Source: an uncultured Muribaculaceae bacterium
GTDB taxonomy: Bacteria > Bacteroidota > Bacteroidia > Bacteroidales > Muribaculaceae
Reading direction: 5' to 3'
Assembly (NCBI GenBank): GCA_947627615.1
Contig: CANQWS010000002.1
Location: 62,001 to 126,000 of the forward strand
Length of the DNA: 64,000 nt
The notes beneath the pieces are model-generated. The model searched no databases, had not been told where the DNA came from, and worked only from the letters and a program-made list of their open reading frames with translations. A program made the position numbers and the translations under genes. Positions 50,199-60,005 of this stretch are shown in pieces (the first letter of the stretch is position 1; each line of letters begins with the position of its first letter).

Positions 50199-51155
50199 AT
50201 GACAATTCCGCAAATCATATCATCAGGATCTGAAAAGAAATTTTCCCTTGAAGTACTGCCGCCGCTCAAAGGCAACGGTGCCGGACGCCTTTTCGAACGT
50301 CTGGACCGCCTCGTGGATTTTGGCCCGAGTTACATCAACATCACCACCCACCGCAGTGAGCTTGTCTATAAATCCACCTCCGACGGCCTCTACCAGAGAG
50401 TGTCACAGCGTGTGCGCCCCGGAACAGTTGCGCTTGCAGCGGCCATTCAGCAGCGCTACCGCCTGCCTGCGGTCCCGCATATAATCTGCAGCGGATACAG
50501 CCGTCTGGAAACCGAATACGCCCTCATTGACCTTAGCTTTCTCGGAATCACGAACCTGCTGGTGCTCCGCGGCGACAAAGCCAAACACGAGAACCGCTTC
50601 ACCCCGGTCGATGGCGGCCATTCCCACGCTTGCCAGCTCCAGAACCAGATTTCGGATTTCAACCGCGGAATGTTCATTGACGGTACCCACATGGACATCG
50701 TAGCCGACACGCCGTTTGACTACGGCGTGGCCGGATACCCCGAGAAACACGAGGAATCGCCCAACGCGGAAATGGACATGATGTATCTAAGGCAGAAAAT
50801 AGATGCCGGTGCAAGTTACATTGTGACACAGATGTTTTTTGACAATGCCAGATACTTTGACTTTGTCAGCCGGTGCCGCAATGCCGGAATAAACGTACCG
50901 ATAATTCCCGGAATAAAACCCATCGTCAGCCGCTCGCAACTGACGGTTCTTCCGAAAGTGTTCCATGTAGACCTCCCCACGCCTCTGGCCTCGGCTCTGA
51001 TGAATGCCGCTGACGATGACCGGGCCAAAGCCATTGGAATAGAATGGTGCGCCATGCAGATGCGGGAGCTTTATTCCTCCGGTGTAAAATCAATCCACAT
51101 ATACTCCCACAACGCTTCGGCAAGTGTGGAATCCATATTAAAGCAGGTTCTCTAA
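50199..51155 (+). CDS. metF: Methylenetetrahydrofolate reductase
   Basis: A protein of 318 residues from the ATG at 50199. A TTG codon at 50160 would add 13 residues, but the ATG start matches the usual N terminus (IPQIISSGSEKKFSLEVLPPLKG). It reduces 5,10-methylene-THF to methyl-THF for methionine synthesis, using FAD. Motifs include the Glu in FSLEVLPP, NLLVLRGDKAK and DAGASYIVTQMFFDNARYF. The delta-prime subunit gene follows after 19 bp. Confidence 0.93.
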   Translation: MTIPQIISSGSEKKFSLEVLPPLKGNGAGRLFERLDRLVDFGPSYINITTHRSELVYKSTSDGLYQRVSQRVRPGTVALAAAIQQRYRLPAVPHIICSGYSRLETEYALIDLSFLGITNLLVLRGDKAKHENRFTPVDGGHSHACQLQNQISDFNRGMFIDGTHMDIVADTPFDYGVAGYPEKHEESPNAEMDMMYLRQKIDAGASYIVTQMFFDNARYFDFVSRCRNAGINVPIIPGIKPIVSRSQLTVLPKVFHVDLPTPLASALMNAADDDRAKAIGIEWCAMQMRELYSSGVKSIHIYSHNASASVESILKQVL

Positions 51156-51174
51156 CCGCCAACAATAGTCCGTT

Positions 51175-52305
51175 ATGAAATTCAGTGAAATACCGGGACA
51201 TGACAATGTAAAGGAACGCATGCGCCTGATGGCGTCGTCCGACAGACTCCCCCACGCTCTTCTGCTTGAAGGACCGGAGGGTGTGGGCAAACTCGCTCTT
51301 GCCAGAGCTTTCGCTCAATACATCCACTGCGAGAACCCCGGTCCGGACGGTGACGCCTGCGGCGAGTGCAGAAACTGCCGGCTCCATCAGTCAATGAACC
51401 ATGTCGACACCCATTACTCGTTTCCGGTAGTGAAGCTTGACGGTATGACCAACGCCCCCATTTCCGATGATTTCTATAAGGAATGGACCGAATTCACCGC
51501 CGGCCGTATCTACACCGACATCGAATCATGGGCCTCCACATTCAACAAGCGCAACGCCAATCCTCAGATCTACGTGACCGAGAGCGACGAGCTGGTCAAA
51601 CAGCTTGCATTCACCTCCCACGTAACCCGGTATAAAATCGTGATCATGTGGCTGCCGGAACGCCTCAACGAAACAGCTGCCAACAAACTGCTGAAGATGA
51701 TTGAGGAACCGTTCGAGGACACCATCTTCATCCTCGTCAGCAACAACCCTGCCGGAATTCTGCCTACGATCTATTCCCGTGTGCAGCGTCTGTCGCTCAA
51801 GCGTCTGCCCGATGCTACAGTAGCCGAGAACCTCATGAAGCGTGGAGGCCTTGACCGGGCCGATGCCATGGCCATAGCCCACAATGCGGCCGGAAACATG
51901 ATAGCGGCCCTGCGGCTTCTTGAATCCGACAAGGAAATCGCCACCTACTTTGACTTCTTCGTCACGCTGATGCGCCTGGCCTATCTGCGCGATGTGAAGA
52001 AACTGCGGGAATGGACCGAGGACCTCACCGCGCTCGGCAGGGAAAAAGAAATATCTTTCTACGAATATGCGTCACGGATGATACGTGAAAATTTCATGCT
52101 CAATTTCAATGTCCCCGCCCTGAGCTATCTTTCGGCGACGGAACATAATTTCGCCGTGAGATTCTCGCGCTTCATAACCGTGAGAAATGTCGAGAAACTC
52201 ATGGAGGTATTCGGAAACGCCATACGCGACATTGCCGGCAACGGAAACGGAAAGATAGTGAACTTCGACGTAGCCATCAAAACCATACTCCTTCTCAAGC
52301 AATGA
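51175..52305 (+). CDS. holB: DNA polymerase III delta-prime subunit
   Basis: A protein of 376 residues. The AAA+ N-terminal domain shows LPHALLLEGPEGVGKLALARAFA (P-loop variant GPEGVGK), a four-cysteine zinc site (CENPGPDGDACGECRNC by position about 53-69) and the sensor segment NETAANKLLKMIEEPFEDTIFILVSN. It is the clamp-loader delta-prime subunit, partner of holA at 18981 and of DnaX elsewhere. Its stop overlaps the next gene's start by 4 bp. Confidence 0.92.
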   Translation: MKFSEIPGHDNVKERMRLMASSDRLPHALLLEGPEGVGKLALARAFAQYIHCENPGPDGDACGECRNCRLHQSMNHVDTHYSFPVVKLDGMTNAPISDDFYKEWTEFTAGRIYTDIESWASTFNKRNANPQIYVTESDELVKQLAFTSHVTRYKIVIMWLPERLNETAANKLLKMIEEPFEDTIFILVSNNPAGILPTIYSRVQRLSLKRLPDATVAENLMKRGGLDRADAMAIAHNAAGNMIAALRLLESDKEIATYFDFFVTLMRLAYLRDVKKLREWTEDLTALGREKEISFYEYASRMIRENFMLNFNVPALSYLSATEHNFAVRFSRFITVRNVEKLMEVFGNAIRDIAGNGNGKIVNFDVAIKTILLLKQ

Positions 52306-55253
52306 GCATTCCGTTTCTGAAACAGGTAGCCGAAATCTATCTCGCCAACGAGCGTGATAACCTTCAGGACTATTGCTTCGTGTTTCCCAACAAACGAAGC
52401 GCCACTTTTTTCAGCGATTTTCTGAGAGAAGCGGCCGGAAGCACCATCATATCACCGCCTGCCACAACCATATCGGATTTCGTGGCCTCGTTCTCCGATC
52501 TGATAGAGGCCAACCGCTACGAGCAGTTATTCACCCTCTACAACGAATACAGCAAAAAGCCCGGCGTTGACATCAGTTTTGACCGTTTCCTGTTCTGGGG
52601 CGAGATGCTGATAAGTGATTTCAACGACGTTGACCGCTATCTTGTCAATCCGCAGTCATTATTTGTCAATGTCAGGAATCTCAGGGAAATATCCACGGAT
52701 TATTTCACCGATGAACAGCGCTACGTGATTGAACGGTTCTGGGGCGAACAGAATCCGCGGGCCCACATTGACCACTTCTGGAATCACCTTGACTACGGCG
52801 ACGGCAAGGATACAAGCCGTCAGGAAAAATTCCTCAGACTTTGGGAAGTACTTTTCCCGCTCTATGACGATTTCAACCGCAGCCTCGCCGAACGCGGACT
52901 CGCAAGCAGCGGAAGGCTATACCGGAATGCGGCCGACTGCCTCAAAAACCGCGAGGATTCGGCCCTCGTCTACAAACGCTACATTTTTGTCGGATTCAAC
53001 GTCCTGTCAACTTCCGAGATTGCTATCTTTTCCCGCCTGCAGAAACGCGGATTGGCCGATTTCTACTGGGATTTCAACTCGCCTGCCCTCAGGACTCCCG
53101 GCAACAGAGCCCGACGCTTCATATTGAAGAACCTTCAGGAATTTCCTTCGCTCTATCAGCTTGAAGAACCTGAAATCACCTCAATGCCGGCCATACGTAT
53201 AATCGGCGTGCCGTCGGCTATCGGACAGGTCAAGGAAGCCGCGTCGCAGATTTCGGAGTGGATCGGCTCAAAGACCATAGCGAATCCGGCGAATGCCATT
53301 GATACCGCTGTGGTCCTCCCCGATGAAAGCCTGTTCATCCCCCTCATCCATTCTCTGCCTCAGGAAATAACCAATCTGAACGTGACCATGGGATTCCCGC
53401 TGAAGATAGGTCCGGTGGCATCGTTGCTGCGCTCCCTGGTTAGACTCCAGCTCCGTGTTGGGAAATCCCATGGAAAGGCATCGTTTTTCCATGACGATGT
53501 CATCCCGCTTCTGTCAACGCCTTTGATTTTCGAATCGGACCCCGAGGGATGCACGGCTCTTGAAAAGCTCATACGTGATCAGAGACTCTTCCAGATTCCG
53601 GCCGAAACAATCTGCGGGACAGCGCCCGGCATAGCTCCGGTTTTCCGCCCCATAGGCAATCTCGCCTCCATAGAATCCGTAAGGGAATATATCGACACCC
53701 TGTGTGACTTCCTTGATGAGCGGGTCAAACCGACCGACCGTATGGGCCGCCATTTCATAAATGCTTACCGTACGTCAGTCCGACGGCTCTGCGATGCCGC
53801 CGATGAATTTGCTGTCTCCATATCGGGTTATCCTCTTTTCCAGATGGTTGAAAGAGCCGTCAACTCCGATTCCGTCCAGTTCGTCGGCGAGCCTCTTTCC
53901 GGCCTGCAGGTCATGGGCGTTCTGGAGACGAGAGCTCTTGATTTCGACAATATCATCATGCTTTCCATGAACGAGCGCATATTCCCGCGAAAGCACTACA
54001 CACGTTCATTCATCCCCGACACTCTGCGCCGGGGCTATGGAATGGCCACCCTCGATTTTCAGGAAAGCATCTACGCTTATTATTTCTATCGCCTTATATC
54101 GCGGGCCAGAAACGTCACGCTTATCTATGACGCCCGCCGGGTAGGCGGAGCGCGGTCCAATGAAATGTCACGCTATCTCGCCCAGCTACTTTATGTGTTC
54201 GGTAAAAAGAATGTGACACACAGCATAGGCGTCTATGATTCATTACCGTTTGAAATCCCGCCCATAGGAATTAGAAAGGACGAACGGATAATGAATCTCC
54301 TTAAGGAATTCACTCCTGAAGGCGGCAGCCGCAGCCTCTCGGCATCATCCATAAACACCTACATAAATTGTCCGCTTGAGTTCTATCTGCGCTATGTCGA
54401 GGGCTATGACGCCTACGATGAAATGACCGATTATGTGGATTTCTCCACCTTCGGAAACATTCTGCATAGTGTGATGCAGTCAATCTATCAGGACTTCCAG
54501 ACCGTCAACGAAAAGGGAGAGCGCAAGCCCGTGGAAATTTCCGCAAGGATGCTCGATCCGTTCATTGAAAACAAACTGACGCCGAAACTTGACCGCCTGA
54601 TTCTCCGAACCATCAACAAATGTTTCAACAAATACAAGGGCGACAAACTCGACACACCTCTGGCGGGAGAAACAATTGTGCTCAGCCGCATATTCAAGGA
54701 GGCTGTGATTGAAATCCTCAGAATTGACCGCAGCCTCACTCCCTTTGTGTTCGATTCCGCGGAATACCGCATGGAGGGATGTCTGGAAATCAACGACCAC
54801 CTGAAGGTCAACGTCAAGCAGTTCATTGACCGCATAGACCATGTGGACGGCAACATGCGCTTTGTCGATTACAAGACCGGAAGCGATGAAATGTCGTCGC
54901 CGTCAATCGACGAGCTTTTCAACGGAGCCAGCGTCAAGCGCCCGAAAGCCATAATGCAGCTTATGCTCTATTGCCATATCTACAACCGCCTGACCGGCGA
55001 CAACTGTCCTATCCGCCCATCCATCTACAAAATCAGGTCCATAATGGTGGAAGGCCTCAAGCCCCTGAGCATAGGCACCCGCGGTAACAAATCAGACCTT
55101 AATGACTATCATGACTTCTACGATGAATTCATTGCCGGGCTCAATTCCAAGATAGAGGAAATATTCAACCCCGATGTCCCGTTCACTCAGGCCATGACCG
55201 ACCATTCATGCAAATTCTGTAATTTCAAAACCATCTGTTCTAGGGAAGCATAA
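52302..55253 (+). CDS. AddB-like PD-(D/E)xK nuclease with Fe-S cysteines
   Basis: A protein of 983 residues. The N-terminal part resembles a UvrD-type helicase core (CFVFPNKRSATFFSDFL, MGVLETRALDFDNIIMLSMNERIFP, INLY-type SFIPDTLRRGYGM) but has no Walker A lysine motif, as in AddB. The C-terminal nuclease has the core VKQFIDRIDHVDGNMRFVDYKTG. Cysteines in INCPLEFYLRYVEG and the C-terminal CKFCNFKTIC give the four ligands of an AddB-like [4Fe-4S] cluster. It is expected to process double-strand breaks with a helicase-nuclease AddA, which is not next to it. Confidence 0.88.
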   Translation: MSIPFLKQVAEIYLANERDNLQDYCFVFPNKRSATFFSDFLREAAGSTIISPPATTISDFVASFSDLIEANRYEQLFTLYNEYSKKPGVDISFDRFLFWGEMLISDFNDVDRYLVNPQSLFVNVRNLREISTDYFTDEQRYVIERFWGEQNPRAHIDHFWNHLDYGDGKDTSRQEKFLRLWEVLFPLYDDFNRSLAERGLASSGRLYRNAADCLKNREDSALVYKRYIFVGFNVLSTSEIAIFSRLQKRGLADFYWDFNSPALRTPGNRARRFILKNLQEFPSLYQLEEPEITSMPAIRIIGVPSAIGQVKEAASQISEWIGSKTIANPANAIDTAVVLPDESLFIPLIHSLPQEITNLNVTMGFPLKIGPVASLLRSLVRLQLRVGKSHGKASFFHDDVIPLLSTPLIFESDPEGCTALEKLIRDQRLFQIPAETICGTAPGIAPVFRPIGNLASIESVREYIDTLCDFLDERVKPTDRMGRHFINAYRTSVRRLCDAADEFAVSISGYPLFQMVERAVNSDSVQFVGEPLSGLQVMGVLETRALDFDNIIMLSMNERIFPRKHYTRSFIPDTLRRGYGMATLDFQESIYAYYFYRLISRARNVTLIYDARRVGGARSNEMSRYLAQLLYVFGKKNVTHSIGVYDSLPFEIPPIGIRKDERIMNLLKEFTPEGGSRSLSASSINTYINCPLEFYLRYVEGYDAYDEMTDYVDFSTFGNILHSVMQSIYQDFQTVNEKGERKPVEISARMLDPFIENKLTPKLDRLILRTINKCFNKYKGDKLDTPLAGETIVLSRIFKEAVIEILRIDRSLTPFVFDSAEYRMEGCLEINDHLKVNVKQFIDRIDHVDGNMRFVDYKTGSDEMSSPSIDELFNGASVKRPKAIMQLMLYCHIYNRLTGDNCPIRPSIYKIRSIMVEGLKPLSIGTRGNKSDLNDYHDFYDEFIAGLNSKIEEIFNPDVPFTQAMTDHSCKFCNFKTICSREA

Positions 55254-55269
55254 TCCACACCCACGCTAA

Positions 55270-56373
55270 ATGTCAGGGCTATACCTACATATACCGTTCT
55301 GTCACTCAAAGTGCGCCTACTGTGACTTCTTTTCAACACCGAACAGAACGCGCGTTGAGGAATATGTCGATGCTCTCGAAAAGGAGTTCCACGCGAGAAA
55401 AGGAGAACTGAACGGACCGGTCACCACCGTCTATCTCGGAGGCGGCACTCCGTCAGCGTTACCTTTAAATCTGCTTGAACGCATCCTGGAATTCATTCCT
55501 CTTGAAAATGCCCGGGAGATAACCATGGAAGTCAATCCGGAGGATGTGACGGACGATCTGGCCTCATGGATTGCAGCGTCGGAAATCAACAGAGTCAGCA
55601 TGGGCATTCAGTCTCTTATCGACAGTGAGCTGAAAATAATAGGACGCCGCCACAGCGCCCGCGATGCCATGGACGCATTCGCGCGTCTGCGGCATGCCGG
55701 GATTGAGAATATAAGCGTGGACCTTATATTCGGTTTGCCCGGTCAGACCCACGCAAGCTGGCTTCATTCGCTTGACTCGGTTCTTGAAATGAAACCGGAT
55801 CATCTTTCGGCGTACTCGCTTATGCTCGAACCGGGCACAAGACTGTGGGCCATGCGTCAGGCGGGGAAATTCCGAGAGACCGACGAGGCCGAGGTTGAAA
55901 ACATGTACCGCTCCCTCTGCGATAAAGCCGCCGGCGCCGGCATGGAACACTATGAGATTTCCAATTTCGCCATGCCCGGAAAACAGTCTCTCCACAATTC
56001 ATCGTACTGGAATCTGACACCCTATCTCGGACTTGGCACCGGCGCACACAGTTTCGACGGCTCCACACGCCGCTTCAATCCGCCCGACATAAAGTCCTAC
56101 ATAGCAACCGGGGGCCTTATCACGGAGACGGACAGCGAGACCGTGACCGAAAAAATCAATGACTACATAATGATCCGTCTCCGCACTTCCGCCGGACTGT
56201 CAACGGCTGCTTTCCGCGAGCTGTTTGGCCATGAAGCCACTGAGTCACTGATGGCCAATGCTTCACGTCAGCTGGCGGGAGGCCTGTTGAAACAGACGGC
56301 CGCCGGAGTTCTGTATATTCCGGAGCGGCATTTTCTTGTTTCCGACACCGTGATTTCCGACCTGATGCTTTAG
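55270..56373 (+). CDS. hemW: HemW-like radical SAM protein
   Basis: A protein of 367 residues starting MSGLYLHIPFCHSKCAYCDFFS, where the CxxxCxYC cysteines bind the radical-SAM [4Fe-4S] cluster and the extra Phe-type residues follow HemW rather than HemN. YLGGGTPSALP and GIQSLIDSELKIIGRRH are also typical. HemW is a heme chaperone in the organisms studied, although such genes are often named coproporphyrinogen oxidase. The gene lies 17 bp after the nuclease gene and converges with rlmH. Confidence 0.92.
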   Translation: MSGLYLHIPFCHSKCAYCDFFSTPNRTRVEEYVDALEKEFHARKGELNGPVTTVYLGGGTPSALPLNLLERILEFIPLENAREITMEVNPEDVTDDLASWIAASEINRVSMGIQSLIDSELKIIGRRHSARDAMDAFARLRHAGIENISVDLIFGLPGQTHASWLHSLDSVLEMKPDHLSAYSLMLEPGTRLWAMRQAGKFRETDEAEVENMYRSLCDKAAGAGMEHYEISNFAMPGKQSLHNSSYWNLTPYLGLGTGAHSFDGSTRRFNPPDIKSYIATGGLITETDSETVTEKINDYIMIRLRTSAGLSTAAFRELFGHEATESLMANASRQLAGGLLKQTAAGVLYIPERHFLVSDTVISDLML

Positions 56374-56376
56374 AGC

Positions 56377-56850
56377 TTAGTCATGATGATAGGGCTCGCC
56401 CCGCAGAATGGTCATGGCCCTGTAGATCTGCTCCACAAAAAATAGACGCACCATCTCATGCGAGAACGTCATACGCGAGAGTGACAGCTTGGCGTCAGCC
56501 CTGTCATAAACAGCCTTTGAAAATCCATACGGTCCTCCTATGATGAATACAAGTCTCTTGAGGCCCGACGTCATTCGCCGCTGCAGTGACTCTGAAAATT
56601 CCCGTGACGTCATTTCCCGCCCCTTCTCGTCGAGAAGCACCACGCAGTCACCCGGCTGAAGCGCTGCGAGCATCATGGCCCCCTCCCGTTCCTTCTGCTG
56701 GTCCTGGGTTAATTTTGAGGTTGCCTTGACATCCGGCAGGATTACTGTCTCGAAATTTACATAGTGGCTGATTCTTGAGGCATAGCGTTCTATTCCCTGG
56801 GTAAGGAGTGCATCCCTTGTCCGGCCTACGCAAAGCATTACTATTTTCAT
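56377..56850 (-). CDS. rlmH: 23S rRNA (pseudouridine1915-N3)-methyltransferase
   Basis: A protein of 157 residues, exactly the RlmH length, starting MKIVMLCVGRTRDALLTQGIERYASRI. The SPOUT knot motifs VVLLDEKGREMTSREFSE, FIIGGPYGFSKAVYDRADAKLSLSRMT (by position about 105-131) and the terminal HEMVRLFFVEQIYRAMTILRGEPYHH are intact. It methylates a helix 69 pseudouridine. The longer upstream frame would overlap nadC and is rejected. Confidence 0.96.
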   Translation of the reverse strand: MKIVMLCVGRTRDALLTQGIERYASRISHYVNFETVILPDVKATSKLTQDQQKEREGAMMLAALQPGDCVVLLDEKGREMTSREFSESLQRRMTSGLKRLVFIIGGPYGFSKAVYDRADAKLSLSRMTFSHEMVRLFFVEQIYRAMTILRGEPYHHD

Positions 56851-56861
56851 TTGATTTAGAC

Positions 56862-56892
56862 TTGCAGAGTTACGGGTAAGTTTGTAATTTTG
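56862..56892 (+). promoter_or_regulatory. nadC promoter, interleaved with the rlmH promoter
   Basis: TAATTTTG (56885-56892) with TTG (56862-56864) 20 bp upstream. On the minus strand TAACTCTG (56865-56872, one mismatch) with TTTG (56895-56898) could serve rlmH, with a 22-bp spacer. The two promoters overlap fully. Confidence 0.65.
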
Positions 56893-56914
56893 TACAAATT
56901 TAACCAAAAGACTG

Positions 56915-57760
56915 ATGAAATCAAAAGATGAACTCATTGACGACCTGCTCACACTGGCATTTGCCGAGGATGTAGGCGACGGAGACCACACTACACTGTC
57001 AACTATCCCGGCTGATGAGATGGGACGTCAGCGGCTGATTGTCAAGGAAGAAGGCATCCTTGCCGGTGTCGATATAGCCCGCAAGGTATTCGAGAAATTC
57101 GACCCCTCTCTGAAAATGACTGTAATGATCGGCGACGGCGCCCATGTCAAGCCCGGTGACGTGGCTTTCATCGTAGAGGGCCCCGTGAGGTCTCTCCTGC
57201 AGACCGAGCGCACCATGCTCAACATAATGCAGCGCATGAGCGGAATTGCCACGACCACAGCCCGCTATCAGAAAGAGCTTGAAGGCCTCAAGACCAAAGT
57301 GCTCGATACCCGCAAGACCACTCCGGGAATGCGCCTACTTGAAAAAGAAGCCGTAAAGATTGGCGGAGGCGAGAACCACCGCATCGGACTGTTCGACATG
57401 ATTCTGATCAAGGACAACCATGTTGACTTTGCCGGAGGAATACCTCAGGCCGTAAAAGCTGCCAAAGACTATTGCAAAGCCAACGGCAAAGACCTCAGGA
57501 TTGAAGTTGAAGTGCGTGACAACGATGAAATCCGCCAGGCACTCGAAGCCGGAGTTGACCGCATCATGCTTGACAATTTCACTCCGGAGCGCACAGCCGA
57601 GGCCGTAAAATTGATCAACGGCGCCTGCGAGATTGAGTCATCGGGTGGCATCACCCTGAAAAATCTCCGCGAATATGGCGAATGCGGAGTGGATTTCATC
57701 TCTGTGGGAGCACTGACCCATTCCGTCAAGGGACTCGATATGAGTTTCAAGGCCTGCTAA
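56915..57760 (+). CDS. nadC: Nicotinate-nucleotide pyrophosphorylase (quinolinate phosphoribosyltransferase)
   Basis: A protein of 281 residues of normal length. It converts quinolinate and PRPP to nicotinate mononucleotide in NAD synthesis. Motifs are EDVGDGDHTTLSTIP near the N terminus, TERTMLNIMQRMSGIAT, DTRKTTPGMRLLEKEAVKIGGGENHRIGLFD (by position about 131-162) and the C-terminal IESSGGITLKNLREY. nadA and nadB are not adjacent. It meets the HAD gene tail to tail with a 4-bp overlap. Confidence 0.96.
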   Translation: MKSKDELIDDLLTLAFAEDVGDGDHTTLSTIPADEMGRQRLIVKEEGILAGVDIARKVFEKFDPSLKMTVMIGDGAHVKPGDVAFIVEGPVRSLLQTERTMLNIMQRMSGIATTTARYQKELEGLKTKVLDTRKTTPGMRLLEKEAVKIGGGENHRIGLFDMILIKDNHVDFAGGIPQAVKAAKDYCKANGKDLRIEVEVRDNDEIRQALEAGVDRIMLDNFTPERTAEAVKLINGACEIESSGGITLKNLREYGECGVDFISVGALTHSVKGLDMSFKAC

Positions 57761-58404
57761 TCTGCGGCAGCCCTGACAACTTTCAGCATATCCTCTACGG
57801 TGAAGCCGTCAAGAGTGTCGATTATCGCATCGGCAAGCGGCCTCACCTTTTCGTAGGGGTAGGTTGTTGTAAGGCCTATCACCGTAGCCCCTGCGGCCCT
57901 GCCCGCGCGGAGTCCCTGCAGTGAATCCTCGAACACGAAACAGTCCGACGAGTCCGCTCCGATAGCCTTGGCGGCAAGAAGATAGCCCTGCGGATCGGGC
58001 TTTGATCTGGTTACCTGCGACGCGTCGATTATGGCGCCGAAATAATCACGCAGTCCCGGATGCTGGCTGAAAAGCATTGACATCTTGCGGTCATCGCTGC
58101 TGGTTACAATAGCCGCGGGAATCCCGTTGGCCGTAAGGTCGGATAGGAATGTCTCCACACCGGGAAAAATCTCATAGACCATCGAAGCCTGAAACTCGTC
58201 AATCCTGCGCAGTATGTCATCACGCACCGCCTCATCCTCATATACTTTCATGATTTCCGGTAGTGTAGTGCCCTTGATGGCTATGGCATAGTTCTCGACT
58301 CCGCTCGGATAGATATGGTCTATCTCGTCCCAGAATCTCGTATAGGCTGTCTCGCTGTCAATCAGCACTCCGTCAAGGTCAAAAAGAACCGCTCTCTTTC
58401 TCAT
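57757..58404 (-). CDS. HAD-superfamily sugar-phosphate phosphatase or phosphomutase
   Basis: A protein of 215 residues with the HAD motifs: FDLDGVLIDSE (motif I, nucleophile Asp), VTSSDDRKM (motif II), the lysine in RSKPDPQGYLLAAKAIG and DCFVFEDSLQGLRAGRAAGATVIGL (motif III, by position about 155-180). The alpha-helical cap of the beta-phosphoglucomutase subfamily is present between motifs I and II. The substrate cannot be predicted. Confidence 0.88.
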   Translation of the reverse strand: MRKRAVLFDLDGVLIDSETAYTRFWDEIDHIYPSGVENYAIAIKGTTLPEIMKVYEDEAVRDDILRRIDEFQASMVYEIFPGVETFLSDLTANGIPAAIVTSSDDRKMSMLFSQHPGLRDYFGAIIDASQVTRSKPDPQGYLLAAKAIGADSSDCFVFEDSLQGLRAGRAAGATVIGLTTTYPYEKVRPLADAIIDTLDGFTVEDMLKVVRAAAD

Positions 58405-58417
58405 ATCATAATTTTTT

Positions 58418-58447
58418 CAAAAATATCACGCGAATTTACTACGCCAA
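58418..58447 (-). promoter_or_regulatory. Promoter of the HAD gene
   Basis: On the minus strand TATTTTTG (58418-58425) with TTG (58445-58447) 19 bp upstream, 13 bp before the start codon. Confidence 0.6.
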
Positions 58448-58464
58448 CCGATAAAAACTACCAG

Positions 58465-58494
58465 AAAAAACGTTAAAACTTCAAAACGTTTTTT
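58465..58494. promoter_or_regulatory. Perfect inverted repeat upstream of the MATE gene
   Basis: AAAAAACG (58465-58472) and CGTTTTTT (58487-58494) are reverse complements with a 14-nt centre; AACGTT occurs on each side. It ends 17 bp before the MATE start codon and could be an operator. Confidence 0.4.
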
Positions 58495-58511
58495 TGCCCA
58501 ACAGAATTCCA

Positions 58512-59906
58512 ATGAAGCAAGGCCAACAATCATCGCCGCTTGATTTGGGCACGCTGTCCATTAGCCGTCTGCTTGTGCGTTACTCCGTACCGGCTATCAT
58601 AGCCAGTGTGGCCACATCGCTATATAACATTGTCGACAGCATTTTCATAGGCCGCGGTGTTGGTCCCATGGCCATTGCCGGTCTGGCCATCACCTTTCCG
58701 CTGATGAACCTCGTGGCCGCGTTCTGTACGCTTATTGCGGTAGGCGGTGCCACCATCTCGTCCATCTTTCTCGGTCAGAACAACTCGGCGCGGGCCACCG
58801 ACACGGTCAACAATGTGATGACGCTCTGTCTCATTCACTCGGCTGTTTTCGGAGGTGTCACCCTGCTTTTTCTCGACGAGATTCTGACTTTCTTCGGCGC
58901 CACACCCGAAACGCTGCCCTACGCCAGAGAATTCATGGAGATAATCCTTTACGGAACTCCCATATCATATATCCTCATCGGCCTGAACAATGTGATGAGG
59001 GCCACCGGCTACCCGGCCAAGGCCATGATAACGGCACTTATTTCCGTTGTTGTAAACGTTATCTTGTGTCCCATACTGATTTTCAAACTGGGCTGGGGCA
59101 TCAAAGGCGCCGCCATAGCCACTATATGCGGGCAGGCGGTCGGAGCCGTATGGGTCATCTGGCATTTCTTCTCAAAGAAATCCTACATCAGGTTCGGATT
59201 CCATGGCAGCTGGCTGAAAGGAAAGATTGTAAGAAGCATCTACGCCATCGGTCTCTCTCCGTTTCTGATGAACGTGTGCGCCTGCGTGGTGGTGGTGTTC
59301 ATCAACAAGGCACTGCTTGACTATGGCGGTTCTTCGGCCGGAAACCTCGCCATTGGCGCCTACGGCATAATCAACCGCGCCACAATGTTCTTCATCATGA
59401 TAGTGTTCGGCGTGACCCAGGGCATGCAGCCTATCCTGGGATTCAACTATGGCGCCGGAAATCATGAGAGAGTCATGCGTACGTTGAAGATAGGTATATG
59501 GATTGGTGTGGCCATAACCTCTGTCGGGTGGCTCATAACCGAACTGGCCCCGGGCATGGTGAGCGGACTGTTCACTGTTGACCCGGCCCTTATAGAGATT
59601 GCCAACCGTGGCGCCCGGATTTACTTCATCGTATATCCTCTGGTAGGCTGCCAGATTGTCATACAGAACTATTTCCAGTCTGTCGGAAAGCCGCGGATTT
59701 CGATATTCCTCTCTTTGACCCGCCAGCTTATATTCCTGCTGCCGTTCCTGTTCATCCTGCCGCGCCATTTCGGCATTGACGGCGTATGGGCAAGCATGTC
59801 GGCCTCTGACTTCATCTCATTTTTCCTCGCCATAATCACCCTCTCCATCGTCTCACGCAGAAATAAAAAAGAATTGTCCGCAACCCCTCGGTCCTCCGGC
59901 CAGTGA
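58512..59906 (+). CDS. MATE-family multidrug exporter
   Basis: A protein of 464 residues from the ATG at 58512 (MKQGQQSSPLDLGTLSISRLL); a TTG 18 bp upstream is less likely. Twelve membrane helices are arranged in two bundles, with typical loops YNIVDSIFIGRGVGPMAIAG, ISYILIGLNNVMRATGYPAKAM and the second-half GVTQGMQPILGFNYGAG. It uses Na+ or H+ to export cationic compounds. It is transcribed on its own. Confidence 0.92.
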   Translation: MKQGQQSSPLDLGTLSISRLLVRYSVPAIIASVATSLYNIVDSIFIGRGVGPMAIAGLAITFPLMNLVAAFCTLIAVGGATISSIFLGQNNSARATDTVNNVMTLCLIHSAVFGGVTLLFLDEILTFFGATPETLPYAREFMEIILYGTPISYILIGLNNVMRATGYPAKAMITALISVVVNVILCPILIFKLGWGIKGAAIATICGQAVGAVWVIWHFFSKKSYIRFGFHGSWLKGKIVRSIYAIGLSPFLMNVCACVVVVFINKALLDYGGSSAGNLAIGAYGIINRATMFFIMIVFGVTQGMQPILGFNYGAGNHERVMRTLKIGIWIGVAITSVGWLITELAPGMVSGLFTVDPALIEIANRGARIYFIVYPLVGCQIVIQNYFQSVGKPRISIFLSLTRQLIFLLPFLFILPRHFGIDGVWASMSASDFISFFLAIITLSIVSRRNKKELSATPRSSGQ

Positions 59907-60005
59907 TGTCAGCCATCCCGCTTATCCGGACAGAACCAACGTTTCCCTCAATTCTTTTTTCCCTAATTAGTAACAAGCTTTAGCAACTCCTCTCAACAGC
60001 AGACT